Source of the DNA: Arthrobacter methylotrophus
GTDB lineage: Bacteria; Actinomycetota; Actinomycetes; Actinomycetales; Micrococcaceae
Direction of reading: 5' to 3'
DNA length: 64,000 bases
Assembly: GCF_039539965.1 (NCBI RefSeq)
Contig: NZ_BAABED010000001.1
Location: 1,054,001 to 1,118,000 of the forward strand
The notes beneath the pieces are model-generated. The model did no database searches. It was not told where the DNA came from and worked only from the letters and a program-made list of their open reading frames with translations. The translations under genes were made by a program, and so were the position numbers. Shown here one piece after another: positions 34,285-43,465 of this stretch. How positions within the stretch are numbered: position 1 is the stretch's first letter; each line of letters opens with the position of its first letter.

Positions 34285-34637
34285 GGCGAACCCCTTCGTA
34301 CCGGGTGGACTTTGACCGGGTACGAACAGCTTAGGAGCGGCCACCGACTTTTTAGCCGGCAGGACGGGGCATGTCCGCGATCACGACGACGGGGAGGTCC
34401 ATGACAAGATCCAGGTCGACGATCTATGGACGCCGTCGGATTTTGCTGGATCATTCTCTTCGCCGAAGTTGCCGGTCCCGTGAGTCCGCGGGTCCGGAAT
34501 TTGTCCATTCGAATGATGGAGCAGAATCCGACATCCGAGCGAAGACGATCCCAGGGCGCAGATGACACGCCGATCCTGTACACACATTTTGGCCGCTAAG
34601 CCCGTTTTGTCCTATACCCCGGCAACGCGGCCAGGCA
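34285..34637. other. 353-bp intergenic region without a recognised gene
   Basis: Lies between the M4 protease start and the tRNA terminator. It should hold the protease promoter on the minus strand. Short open frames here have Arg/Pro/Ser-biased composition and no recognisable content. I see no clear operator or repeat. Confidence 0.4.
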
Positions 34638-34672
34638 AGTAAAAACCCCGCCAGTTCAAGGAACTGACGGGG
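34638..34672 (-). terminator. rho-independent terminator after tRNA-Arg
   Basis: Stem CCCCGTCAGTTC / GAACTGGCGGGG (one mismatch) with a three-base loop on the minus strand, followed by TTTTTAC. It lies ten bases past the 3' end of the tRNA. Confidence 0.92.
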
Positions 34673-34681
34673 TCTCTATTG

Positions 34682-34754
34682 TGCCCTCGATAGGATTCGA
34701 ACCTACGGCCTTCTGCTCCGGAGGCAGACGCTCTATCCCCTGAGCTACGAGGGC
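34682..34754 (-). tRNA. tRNA-Arg (anticodon CCG)
   Basis: 73-nt cloverleaf on the minus strand. Acceptor stem GCCCTCG / CGAGGGC with discriminator A, D-arm GCTC...GAGC, anticodon stem TCTGC / GCAGA enclosing loop CTCCGGA (anticodon CCG, reads CGG), and T-arm with GGTTCGAATCC. CCA is not encoded. A strong terminator follows. Confidence 0.97.
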
Positions 34755-34840
34755 ATCCGGGCTCCCGTCCGTTGCCGGAGGGACGTCCACGAGCTTAGCA
34801 GGTCACCGCGCCGCAATGGAAAACGGGCGGGGGCGAGCCG

Positions 34841-36361
34841 TCAATAGCCCGCGAAAGCGTCTACACGGATTCGCCGGGCTCCTGCATGGCGGGCGGCAGA
34901 GCGCAGGGCGTCCACGTTCGCCGGTGACCCCGAGACGTACACATCCCGCGTGCCGATATCGGGGATGAGCTCCCGCAGGGAGTCGCCATCGATGCGGCTC
35001 CGCCCGGCGTCGTGCATGAACGACGGCGGCGGGGAACCGTCCGAAAGTCGCGCGATGACCCGTGCGCCGGAGGCCGCCAGAACATCGCTTCCGGCAAGCT
35101 CGGCGGCGCTCGGCGCGAGATAGAGCACCACGATGTCCCGTCGTTCCGAGTCGAGCGATGCCAACTGGGACAAGAAGGGCGTGATCCCGATTCCCGCCGC
35201 GATGAGCAGCAGGGGTTTGCCGGCGTCGGGCGGTAAGACAAAGTCGCCGCCCACAGCGGTGCCACGAACGCACTCGCCGGGCTCAAGCGCGAGCAACGCA
35301 CGCTTCGCCGCCGAGTGCGGCTCCGCCGTGCCGACGCCGAACGTCAGCTCGGGCGCGCCCGGTGCGCTGGTCATGCTGAAGACCCGCCGCCGTCCTTTAC
35401 CGTCGGGGCGGGAGTGCGGGAGGTTCAGTTCCATGAACTGCCCCGGGAGGAAACGAACGGGCCGTTGCGGCTCGAAGCGGAATTCGGTAGTGAAGGGCGT
35501 CAGGGGACGCGAACCATTGAACGTCAGCATGATCCCGCCCCGTTGTCCCACGAGGAACGCGAGGAGGTTCCCGATGAGCAGCGCGAGCTCAGGCGAATTG
35601 GCGACGACGCCCAGGCTGAACGGCACCGCGAAGAACACGCCGACGACGACGGCCAGCGCCACCTGCTGCCACCGTCGGGGAGGCAAAGTGAGGGGTTCCG
35701 TGAGCATGAATCCGACGAAGAACAAGAGCGGCTGCTGCGAGATCGGCTGCCACAGGGCCGGTCCGGCGGCCATGCCGCTCCGCAGGAGTATCGTGCCCAC
35801 AATGGACACCGTCACCAGGAGGAAAGCACCGGCCATGAGCATCTTCAGCGTCCTGTAGAGCACCAGAAGGACCCCGGGAGCCAGGAGCCACAGCATGGCC
35901 GGAGTGGCTGCCCACCACGTGGCGATGTTCAAGCCCGTGAGGCCGGCGACGAAGGCGCCGGCAGCGGCGGGATTGAAGATGTGCCGGCCACGGAAGGCGA
36001 GCACGAATTTGGAGAATGATGCCACGACACACGCTAAGGCGACCCCGGCGAGATGGGGGAGCTGGACCGAGGGAGTGAGCTGCGTCGGCCAGAACAGGAA
36101 GTACAACAGGAGGCCGGTGATCAGTGACGACTCCGAATGGGGCCGGACCCTGAACAGCATGGCTGCGAGCCGGCCGGACGCGTATGTCAATCCCAGGCAC
36201 AAAACGAGGTGGACCAGCATTTCGGGCAGCCCGAAGGTCAGCCAGCCGAGGACATCCAGCACCATGCTGTAGACGACAAGCACCGCCAGGACCCAGAGGA
36301 TCAGCCGGTACATCGTAAAATGGCCGAGCCAGGCATCCACTCGCGATTTCAAGGCGATCAT
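34841..36361 (-). CDS. NqrB/RnfD-like membrane protein fused to a ferredoxin-NAD(P)+ reductase module
   Basis: Protein of 506 aa in two halves. Residues about 15-265 contain eight or nine hydrophobic helices of the NqrB/RnfD type, with RGRHIFNPAAAGAF as the family signature. Residues about 285-506 form an FAD/NAD(P) reductase: FAD-binding RRRVFSMTSAP (an R-x-F-S variant of RxYS), then the NAD site LLIAAGIGITPF and a C-terminal DVYVSGSP. It could take electrons from NAD(P)H inside and pass them across the membrane to the FMN-binding lipoprotein. No SGAT-type flavinylation motif is visible in the membrane half. Its ATG overlaps the apbE stop (ATGA). The start at 36361 is preferred to a longer frame overlapping apbE. 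Confidence 0.88.
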   Translation of the reverse strand: MIALKSRVDAWLGHFTMYRLILWVLAVLVVYSMVLDVLGWLTFGLPEMLVHLVLCLGLTYASGRLAAMLFRVRPHSESSLITGLLLYFLFWPTQLTPSVQLPHLAGVALACVVASFSKFVLAFRGRHIFNPAAAGAFVAGLTGLNIATWWAATPAMLWLLAPGVLLVLYRTLKMLMAGAFLLVTVSIVGTILLRSGMAAGPALWQPISQQPLLFFVGFMLTEPLTLPPRRWQQVALAVVVGVFFAVPFSLGVVANSPELALLIGNLLAFLVGQRGGIMLTFNGSRPLTPFTTEFRFEPQRPVRFLPGQFMELNLPHSRPDGKGRRRVFSMTSAPGAPELTFGVGTAEPHSAAKRALLALEPGECVRGTAVGGDFVLPPDAGKPLLLIAAGIGITPFLSQLASLDSERRDIVVLYLAPSAAELAGSDVLAASGARVIARLSDGSPPPSFMHDAGRSRIDGDSLRELIPDIGTRDVYVSGSPANVDALRSAARHAGARRIRVDAFAGY

Positions 36362-37230
36362 GTGAACAACGTCCCTTCGAAGCCGGCCGAAAAGGCGGCG
36401 TGTCCGTCCGAATAAACCTTGAGCCAGGAGAATTCGAATTCTTCCTCGAGTACCGTCGGATCCACCATGAAGAGCGCCGTGGCCAAGGCATCGGCTTCCA
36501 TCGCAGTGGCAGCCGTGGTCCACGTGGCCACTACCGTCTCGATCGGACGCCCGGTAGCGCCGTCGAGGACATGGTGCAGGCCGTCGCCCCATGCACGCCG
36601 GTTGGCCGCGGAAGCGCACAGCGCACCGTCGTGGAGCTCGACGACGCCGATCGCCTGGGTGGGGTCGTACGGGTGTTCGAGGGCCACACCCAGTGGTTCG
36701 GTTCCGGAATGGAGCATGTCGCCGCTCGCATCGACGAGGAACTCCGTGGTTCCGGTCGAACGCAGGACTGCGGCCGTGAGGTCAACCAGTTGGCCTTTGC
36801 CCGCGGCCCCGATGTCCAATACCAAGGGAACGGAAGTGGTGACCTGTGTCCCGTTCCATACCAGGACGTCTTCCCAACGCGGCGCGGGCACCGGATCGCC
36901 GAGAGCTTGCAAAGCATAGCCAGGGCCGTAGCCCAACTGCTCAAGGCTTCCGCCGATGAGTGGCGTCACGGCGCCGCTGCTGAGGCGGTACAACTTCCGG
37001 AACAGCGCTTCAAGCCCGGACGCCCCTGATGGGAGGGTCACCGTTCCGGCTTCCCGGGCAAGGCCGGCGACCACGGAGTCGGCGCGGAAACGCGAATAGT
37101 TTCGGTCGTAGTCCTCCACGACCTCCCGCAGCCTGCGTCGGACCGCGTTACCGAGCGGCTCCGGCGTCGAAATCTCCCATCTGGTCCCGATACCGTCGAA
37201 GCTGAAACCGCTCCAGTCCTGGTGCGGCAT
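36358..37230 (-). CDS. apbE: FAD:protein FMN transferase ApbE-like
   Basis: Attaches FMN covalently to Ser/Thr of target flavoproteins; 290 aa. Motifs: DIGAAGKGQLVD (about residues 138-149), VDASGDM (about 165-171) and TAATAMEADALATALF near 240-255, which bind FAD and Mg2+. No lipoprotein signal is seen, so the protein may act on its target before or during export, or export is not obvious from sequence. It starts five bases after the FMN-binding lipoprotein gene and overlaps the NqrB/RnfD-like gene, so its substrate is very probably the lipoprotein. Confidence 0.9.
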   Translation of the reverse strand: MPHQDWSGFSFDGIGTRWEISTPEPLGNAVRRRLREVVEDYDRNYSRFRADSVVAGLAREAGTVTLPSGASGLEALFRKLYRLSSGAVTPLIGGSLEQLGYGPGYALQALGDPVPAPRWEDVLVWNGTQVTTSVPLVLDIGAAGKGQLVDLTAAVLRSTGTTEFLVDASGDMLHSGTEPLGVALEHPYDPTQAIGVVELHDGALCASAANRRAWGDGLHHVLDGATGRPIETVVATWTTAATAMEADALATALFMVDPTVLEEEFEFSWLKVYSDGHAAFSAGFEGTLFT

Positions 37231-37235
37231 GGCGG

Positions 37236-37655
37236 CTATTTGGCCTCGGCCTTAATGGTTTCCACGGCCTTGTTGAATCCTTCGCTGGTCAGGGAGGAGC
37301 CAGCTACTTTTGAGACGTTGATCTCGTCCAGTTTCTTGCCGACCACCTGCGCGGCGATGCCGTTCTTGAACTCGCCCTGGAACTCCTTGGTGTTCGGGTT
37401 GTTGGCATGGACCGTGATGTCAACCGCGGAAACAGCGCTACCGGCCAAGGTCAGCTGGACGCCCACGGTTTCACCGCCGTTGGGCGAAATATAGTCACCG
37501 TCCGCACTGTATGTGCCGTCCTTGTACGGGCCGGATATCGTCGAAGTCTTTTGCGGAGTGCTGCCTTGGGCCGACGGGGCACAAGCGGCCACCGAACTGG
37601 CCAAGGAAAGGCCGGCGGCGCCCACCAGAAGGCTCTTGCGGAGTGGCGTAGTCAT
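37236..37655 (-). CDS. FMN-binding domain lipoprotein
   Basis: Secreted lipoprotein of 139 aa. The signal peptide starts MTTPLRKSLLVGAAG and ends in a VAAC lipobox near residue 25; a Ser/Thr/Gln-rich linker follows, then an FMN_bind domain (about 50-139). The flavinylation motif, usually SGATxTS, reads AGSSLTS here, so FMN would be linked to Ser rather than Thr. The ATG at 37655 is preferred because it gives a proper signal peptide. First gene of the three-gene flavin cluster; likely the outer electron carrier. Confidence 0.87.
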   Translation of the reverse strand: MTTPLRKSLLVGAAGLSLASSVAACAPSAQGSTPQKTSTISGPYKDGTYSADGDYISPNGGETVGVQLTLAGSAVSAVDITVHANNPNTKEFQGEFKNGIAAQVVGKKLDEINVSKVAGSSLTSEGFNKAVETIKAEAK

Positions 37656-37891
37656 GGTTCTGCTCGTTTCAACTGGACTCGTCTCAACTGGACAAGAAAA
37701 AGTGGTCAATGCACATTGGTCTGGGCCGTGGGCCGATCACACCTTTGACGTTGATTTCAGCCTATCGGTTCAGTCTGGGAGCTCTAGCGGCTCAAGCTGA
37801 GCGCCCGCTGGGTGCGCGCTGGTGCCCGCGTGTACGCATTACTAAGCACCGGAATTCCACCACTGGCAAGCCCCACCGGTAGGCTAGACGG

Positions 37892-39541
37892 GTGACTCCC
37901 GAAGAACTCTCTGCCGCCATATCCGCTTGCTTGAAAGACGCTGTCGCCGCCGGCGAGCTTGCGCTTTCTGAATCTGCCCTCCCAGAGGACGTGCGCGTGG
38001 AGCGACCCAAGAACCGGGAGCACGGCGACTGGGCCACCAACATTGCCTTGCAGTTGGCCAAGCATGCCGGGACCAATCCCCGTCAATTCGCAGCGATCCT
38101 CAGCAAGCGCCTCGAGGAGATCGACGGCGTCACAGCCGTGGACATCGCGGGCCCGGGCTTCCTCAACATCACCGTGGACGCTGCCGCCTCCGGCGCACTA
38201 GCCAAAGTCATCGTTGAGGCCGGACGTTCCTATGGAACCAACCAGGCGCTCGCAGGTCACGTGGTCAACATGGAGTTCGTGTCTGCCAATCCCACGGGAC
38301 CGCTGCACATCGGCCACACGCGCTGGGCGGCCCTGGGAGATTCCATCGCCCGCGTGCTGCGCGCCTCCGGTGCGGACGTCACCGCGGAGTATTACATCAA
38401 CGACGCCGGCTCGCAGATGAATGTTTTTGCGAACTCGGTGCTGTCCCGACTGCACGGGCGCGGTGTTCCGGAGGGAGGCTACCCCGGCGAGTACATCCGG
38501 GATCTCGGCGACGAGGTCCTCAACGCCCACCCGGCAATCCGCGAGCTGACCGACGCGGCAGCGCTGCCGGTGATCCGCGCGGCCGCCTATCAGGCCCAGA
38601 TGAAGGACATCAAGGACACCCTGGCCGGGTTCGGCGTGGCTTTCGATGTCTTCTTCTCCGAGCAGGAGCTGCACGACGCCGGCGCGATCGAATCCGCGGT
38701 GGCCCGCCTGCGGGAACAAGGCCACGTGTTCGACGACGGCGGAGCGGTCTGGCTGCGTACCACGGACTTTGGCGATGACAAGGATCGCGTGATGATCCGG
38801 GCCAACGGCGAACCCACGTATTTCGCAGCCGACGCCGCCTACTACCTGTCCAAGAAGGACCGCGGCTTCACGGAGAAGATTTACCTGCTCGGGGCTGACC
38901 ACCACGGCTACATCAACAGGCTCAAGGCCATTGCCGCGTGTGCGGGCGATGACCCCGAAGTCAACATCGAGGTCCTCATCGGCCAGTTGGTGTCCGTCAA
39001 CGGCGCCAAGCTGTCCAAGCGTGCCGGCAACATCATCGAGCTCAAGGACCTTATCGAGTGGTTGGGGAAGGACGCGGTGCGCTACTCGCTGGCGCGATTC
39101 CCCGCCGATTCGCCGTTGACCCTGGATCCGGAGCTGCTGAAAAAGAACAGCAACGAAAACCCGGTGTTCTACGTGCAGTACGCGCACGCCCGGTCCCGTG
39201 GAACCGCGCGCAACGCAATCGAGGCAGGCGTGGACCACAGCGCTTTTGACGCGTCCCTGCTGGACCATGCCACCGAGAACGAGCTGCTGTCCTACCTGGG
39301 CAGCTACCCGTCCATCGTGGCAAAGGCGGCGGAACTTCGCGAACCGCACCGTGTGGCCCGGCACCTTGAGGTCATCGCCGGTGCTTACCACCGCTGGTAC
39401 GACGCTTGCCGTGTGTCGCCGCTGGGGGAGGAACCCGTGCAGGACGTCAACCGCACGCGATTGTGGCTCAATGACGCCACGAGCCAGGTGCTGGCCAACG
39501 GACTCGAGCTCCTCGGCGTCTCAGCCCCGGAACGGATGTGA
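37892..39541 (+). CDS. argS: arginyl-tRNA synthetase
   Basis: Class I aminoacyl-tRNA synthetase of 549 aa, charging tRNA-Arg. An N-terminal Add-1 tRNA-binding domain (about 1-100) precedes the HIGH motif in NPTGPLHIGHTRW (about residues 133-145), a KMSKS equivalent GAKLSKRAGN (about 370-380), and a DALR anticodon domain at the C-terminus. The start is GTG. It begins the argS-lysA-hom-thrC-thrB array and is divergent from the flavin cluster. Confidence 0.97.
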   Translation: MTPEELSAAISACLKDAVAAGELALSESALPEDVRVERPKNREHGDWATNIALQLAKHAGTNPRQFAAILSKRLEEIDGVTAVDIAGPGFLNITVDAAASGALAKVIVEAGRSYGTNQALAGHVVNMEFVSANPTGPLHIGHTRWAALGDSIARVLRASGADVTAEYYINDAGSQMNVFANSVLSRLHGRGVPEGGYPGEYIRDLGDEVLNAHPAIRELTDAAALPVIRAAAYQAQMKDIKDTLAGFGVAFDVFFSEQELHDAGAIESAVARLREQGHVFDDGGAVWLRTTDFGDDKDRVMIRANGEPTYFAADAAYYLSKKDRGFTEKIYLLGADHHGYINRLKAIAACAGDDPEVNIEVLIGQLVSVNGAKLSKRAGNIIELKDLIEWLGKDAVRYSLARFPADSPLTLDPELLKKNSNENPVFYVQYAHARSRGTARNAIEAGVDHSAFDASLLDHATENELLSYLGSYPSIVAKAAELREPHRVARHLEVIAGAYHRWYDACRVSPLGEEPVQDVNRTRLWLNDATSQVLANGLELLGVSAPERM

Positions 39542-39547
39542 CCTGGC

Positions 39548-41041
39548 GTGCAGAGTAACACCAATAACAGCACCTCAGCCTCACCGCTTGCCCCCGGGTG
39601 GCTTGCCGTGCCGGAGGACCTGAACGCGCTTCACGCGCCGATGTGGGCCGCGGGCGTCCAGCGGAACGACGACGGCGAACTCGCCATTGACGGTGTTCCC
39701 GTCCGGGAGCTCAAGGAGCAGTTCGGCACCCCGCTGTTCGTCATGAGCGAGGGCGATTTCCGTGCCCGTGCGCGCTCTTTCAAGGACGCCTTCGACGCGG
39801 CCTTTGCCGACATTTGCGGGGGAGTGGACGTCTACTACGCCGGAAAGTCCTTCCTGTGCACTGCCGTGGCCGCCTGGGTGGCCGGGGAAGGCCTCCGGCT
39901 GGACACCTGTTCCGGCGGGGAACTCGCCGTCGCGGCCCGGGTCGGCATCGACGGCGCGAATTTGGGCCTGCACGGCAATAACAAATCCGACGCCGAGATC
40001 AACCGGGCACTGGACATGAAGCTCGGCCGCATTGTGGTGGACAGCCTCGACGAACTTGAGCGTGTGGCCAAGATCGCCTCCGGCCGCGGCGACACGGCTA
40101 AGGTCATGTTGCGGTTGACTCCCGGGGTCCACGCACACACCCACGAATTCATTGCCACGGCCCACGAAGACCAGAAGTTCGGACTTTCCATGGCCGAGGA
40201 CTCCGGCGAGGCAGCAGGACTCTCGGCCGCCGAAGAAGCCGTCGCCGCGGCAACTTCCTACTCCAACGTGGAACTTCTTGGCCTGCATTGCCACATCGGC
40301 TCCCAGATCTTCGAGCCGGACGGCTTCGCCCTGGCGGCCGAGAAGCTGCTGGACTTCCTGGCCGAGATGCGAGCGAAGTACTCCATCGTTTTGCCGGAAC
40401 TGGATCTGGGCGGCGGCTACGGCATTGCCTACACCCCGGTCGACACCCCGCGCCCGCCAGCGGAGATCGCGCAGGCGATGGCCGCCGTCGTACGCTCCAA
40501 GTGCGCCGAGCTGGACATCACCCCGCCGCGTATCTCGATCGAACCGGGCCGCGCAATCGTGGGCACCACCACCTTCACCTTGTACGAAGTCGGGACCTTG
40601 AAGACAGTGCGCGTGGATGTGCCCGCAGACGCGCTTGGTGAGGCTGGTCGCGACCATAACGTTACGTTCCCCCGCCGCTATGTGTCGGTGGACGGCGGCA
40701 TGAGCGACAATCCCCGTCCGGTGCTGTACGACGCGGATTATTCGGCCATTGTCGCCTCGCGGACTTCTGACGCGGCTCCGCAACTGTCCCGAGTAGTGGG
40801 CAAACATTGCGAGAGCGGCGACATAGTTGTTAGAGATGTATATCTGCCCGAAGACGTGGCAGCCGGTGATCTGCTCGCTGTACCGGGGACCGGCGCTTAC
40901 TGCTGGGCCCTCTCAAGCAACTACAACTATCTGGCCAGGCCTGGCGTTGTCGCTGTGCGCAACGGAGCCGCCCGGCTGATTGTCCGCGGGGAAACCGAAG
41001 AAGATCTCTTGAACCGCGACATGGGAGTGGCGAATGTCTGA
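39548..41041 (+). CDS. lysA: diaminopimelate decarboxylase
   Basis: Last step of lysine synthesis: decarboxylates meso-diaminopimelate. PLP enzyme of 497 aa, alanine-racemase-fold. The cofactor lysine is Lys100 in YYAGKSF; HCHIGSQI binds PLP phosphate and EPGRAIVG is the other conserved loop. It has an extra N-terminal stretch of about 45 residues. The GTG start is six bases past the argS stop, and the 3' end overlaps hom by eight bases. Confidence 0.96.
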   Translation: MQSNTNNSTSASPLAPGWLAVPEDLNALHAPMWAAGVQRNDDGELAIDGVPVRELKEQFGTPLFVMSEGDFRARARSFKDAFDAAFADICGGVDVYYAGKSFLCTAVAAWVAGEGLRLDTCSGGELAVAARVGIDGANLGLHGNNKSDAEINRALDMKLGRIVVDSLDELERVAKIASGRGDTAKVMLRLTPGVHAHTHEFIATAHEDQKFGLSMAEDSGEAAGLSAAEEAVAAATSYSNVELLGLHCHIGSQIFEPDGFALAAEKLLDFLAEMRAKYSIVLPELDLGGGYGIAYTPVDTPRPPAEIAQAMAAVVRSKCAELDITPPRISIEPGRAIVGTTTFTLYEVGTLKTVRVDVPADALGEAGRDHNVTFPRRYVSVDGGMSDNPRPVLYDADYSAIVASRTSDAAPQLSRVVGKHCESGDIVVRDVYLPEDVAAGDLLAVPGTGAYCWALSSNYNYLARPGVVAVRNGAARLIVRGETEEDLLNRDMGVANV

Positions 41042-42356
41042 AGTGCGAACCCTGAAGGTGGCCCTGCTGGGCTGTGGCAACGTGGGAGCCCAGGTAGCGC
41101 GGATTCTCCTTGACGACGCTGACGCCCTTGCGGCCCGCAGCGGTGCGCGCCTGGAGTTGTCCGGAATCGCCGTGCGCAACCTTGATTCGGAGCGCGACGT
41201 CGAGCTGCCCCGGGAACTGTTCACCACGGACGCCGACACCCTCGTCAAGGACGCCGATCTCGTGATCGAGCTCATGGGCGGCATCGAGCCGGCCAGGTCA
41301 CTTATCCTGACCGCCATGCAGAATGGCGCCTGCGTCGTGACCGGCAACAAGGCACTCCTGGCGCAGGACGGCCCCACCCTGTACGAAGAGGCCGACAAGG
41401 CCGGCGTCCAGCTCTCCTACGAAGCCGCCGTCGCCGGAGCCATTCCGATCCTGCGTCCCATACGCGACAGCCTCTCCGGCGACCGCATCACCCGGGTCCT
41501 GGGCATCGTGAACGGCACCACCAACTTCATCCTGGACCAAATGGACAGCACGGGGGCGCAGTTCGCCGATGCCCTCGCTGAAGCGCAGCGGCTCGGTTAC
41601 GCGGAAGCCGATCCCACCGCCGACGTCGAAGGCTACGATGCCGCAGCCAAGGCCGCCATCCTCGCATCGTTGTCTTTCCACACCCGCTTCGCTCTCGAAG
41701 ACGTCTACTGTGAAGGCATCACGAAGGTCAGCGCAGCGGATATCGCGGCGGCGAAGGAAGCCGGATTTGTCATCAAGCTGCTCGCTATCGCCGAGAAGAT
41801 CAACAATGCAAAGGACGGCGGGGGAGAGGGCGTATCCGTCCGCGTCCATCCCACCCTCCTGCCGCGGGAACACCCGCTTGCTGCCGTTCGCGGCGCTTTC
41901 AACGCAGTCTTCATCGAGGCCGAAAACGCGGGTGAACTGATGTTCTACGGCCAGGGCGCGGGGGGCACTCCGACGGCGTCTGCCGTGCTGGGCGACCTGG
42001 TCTCGGCTGCCCGCCGCGTGGTGCTGGGTGGCCCGGGCCGTACCGAGACCACCACGGGGTACGTTCCCGCACTGTCGATCAATGCCTCCACCACGAGCTA
42101 CTACATAGGCCTCGACGTTGCAGACCAGGCCGGGGTGCTGGCCCGGATCACCCATATCTTCGCGGAGCACGGCGTATCGATCGAAATCATGCGCCAGACG
42201 ATCCACCGCGACGCCGCCTCGAGGGTTGAGTCGGCCGAGCTGAAGATCGTCACCCACCGCGCATCCGAAGCCGCACTCGCGGCTACCGTCGAGGCCATCA
42301 AGGGCCTGGACGTTATCAATTCCGTAACATCCGTCCTGCGGGTAGAAGGGGTCTAA
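41034..42356 (+). CDS. hom: homoserine dehydrogenase
   Basis: NAD(P)-dependent reduction of aspartate semialdehyde to homoserine; 440 aa. The Rossmann loop LGCGNVGAQ is at residues 12-20; GIVNGTTNFIL and the catalytic segment around EGYDAAAK are present. A C-terminal ACT domain (about 355-440) suggests threonine feedback. It overlaps lysA and is followed directly by the thrC GTG with no spacer. Confidence 0.97.
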   Translation: MSEVRTLKVALLGCGNVGAQVARILLDDADALAARSGARLELSGIAVRNLDSERDVELPRELFTTDADTLVKDADLVIELMGGIEPARSLILTAMQNGACVVTGNKALLAQDGPTLYEEADKAGVQLSYEAAVAGAIPILRPIRDSLSGDRITRVLGIVNGTTNFILDQMDSTGAQFADALAEAQRLGYAEADPTADVEGYDAAAKAAILASLSFHTRFALEDVYCEGITKVSAADIAAAKEAGFVIKLLAIAEKINNAKDGGGEGVSVRVHPTLLPREHPLAAVRGAFNAVFIEAENAGELMFYGQGAGGTPTASAVLGDLVSAARRVVLGGPGRTETTTGYVPALSINASTTSYYIGLDVADQAGVLARITHIFAEHGVSIEIMRQTIHRDAASRVESAELKIVTHRASEAALAATVEAIKGLDVINSVTSVLRVEGV

Positions 42357-43463
42357 GTGGCTCACCAATGGCGCGGAGTCATCCGCGAATACGCTGATCG
42401 TTTGCCTGTAACGGAAGCCACGAAGGTCATTACCCTCGGTGAGGGCGGTACTCCGCTCGTCTACGCGCAGAAGCTTTCCGAGCTCACGGGATCCACCGTG
42501 TACTTGAAGGTGGAAGGTATGAATCCCACCGGTTCCTTCAAGGACCGCGGGATGACCATGGCCATGACGGCAGCTGTGGAAGCAGGCGCGAAGGCCGTTG
42601 TCTGCGCCTCGACGGGCAACACCTCGGCCTCCGCCGCCGCCTACGCCACGGCCGCTGGCCTGAAATGTGCGGTACTGGTTCCCGAAGGCAAGATCTCCAT
42701 GGGTAAGCTCAGCCAAGCGATCGCGCACGGCGCCACGCTCCTGCAGGTGGACGGGAATTTCGACGACTGCCTGGACATCGCCCGCAAGCTTGGTGACGCC
42801 TACCCCGTGTTCCTGGTGAACTCGGTCAACCCGGCCCGTATCCAGGGCCAGAAGACCGGTGCCTTCGAAATCGTCGACGTACTCGGCGACGCCCCGGACA
42901 TCCACATCCTGCCGGTCGGCAACGCGGGTAACATCAGCGCTTACTGGAAGGGCTACAAGGAGTATTCGGCGCCGTTCGAGTCCGCGACCGCTGGAACACT
43001 TCCCGCCGTCTCCACCAAGACGCCGGCCATGTGGGGATTCCAAGCAGCAGGTGCGGCGCCGTTCGTGGCAGGCCACCCCATCACCGAGCCGGATACGATC
43101 GCCACGGCCATCCGCATCGGCAACCCGGCGTCCTGGGACACGGCCATCGCGGCACGCGATGAATCCGGTGGCTTCATCGACGCCGTGACTGACGAGCAGA
43201 TCCTTGAGGCCCACCGCTGGCTTTCCGCCAAGGAAGGCGTCTTCGTGGAACCCGGCTCCGCGGCGGGCGTTGCCGGCCTCATCAAGAAGCATGCCGCAGG
43301 CGAGGTTCCCGCCGGCAAAACGATCGTCATCACGGTCACCGGACATGGCCTCAAGGACCCGCAATGGGCCCTCCGCACCGAAGACGGCAGCGAGGTCCAG
43401 CCGGTCAAGGTACCCAACGACGTCGTGACCGTGGCATCCGAGCTGGGACTGGAAGAAAACTAA
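42357..43463 (+). CDS. thrC: threonine synthase
   Basis: PLP enzyme of 368 aa converting O-phosphohomoserine to threonine. The cofactor lysine is Lys62 in TGSFKDRG; the phosphate loop is VGNAGNISA. The size and lack of an N-terminal extension mark the short actinobacterial class. The GTG start follows the hom stop with no gap, indicating translational coupling. Confidence 0.97.
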   Translation: MAHQWRGVIREYADRLPVTEATKVITLGEGGTPLVYAQKLSELTGSTVYLKVEGMNPTGSFKDRGMTMAMTAAVEAGAKAVVCASTGNTSASAAAYATAAGLKCAVLVPEGKISMGKLSQAIAHGATLLQVDGNFDDCLDIARKLGDAYPVFLVNSVNPARIQGQKTGAFEIVDVLGDAPDIHILPVGNAGNISAYWKGYKEYSAPFESATAGTLPAVSTKTPAMWGFQAAGAAPFVAGHPITEPDTIATAIRIGNPASWDTAIAARDESGGFIDAVTDEQILEAHRWLSAKEGVFVEPGSAAGVAGLIKKHAAGEVPAGKTIVITVTGHGLKDPQWALRTEDGSEVQPVKVPNDVVTVASELGLEEN

Positions 43464-43465
43464 GA

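Noticed and set aside
36362..36619. 86-codon extension of the NqrB/RnfD-like protein into apbE
   Set aside because: It overlaps the conserved end of apbE in another frame and is Arg/Gly/His-rich; the ATGA overlap start is natural.
41298..43364. 688-codon open frame opposite hom and thrC
   Set aside because: Antisense shadow of two certain genes; Gly/Arg/Asp-rich with no motif.
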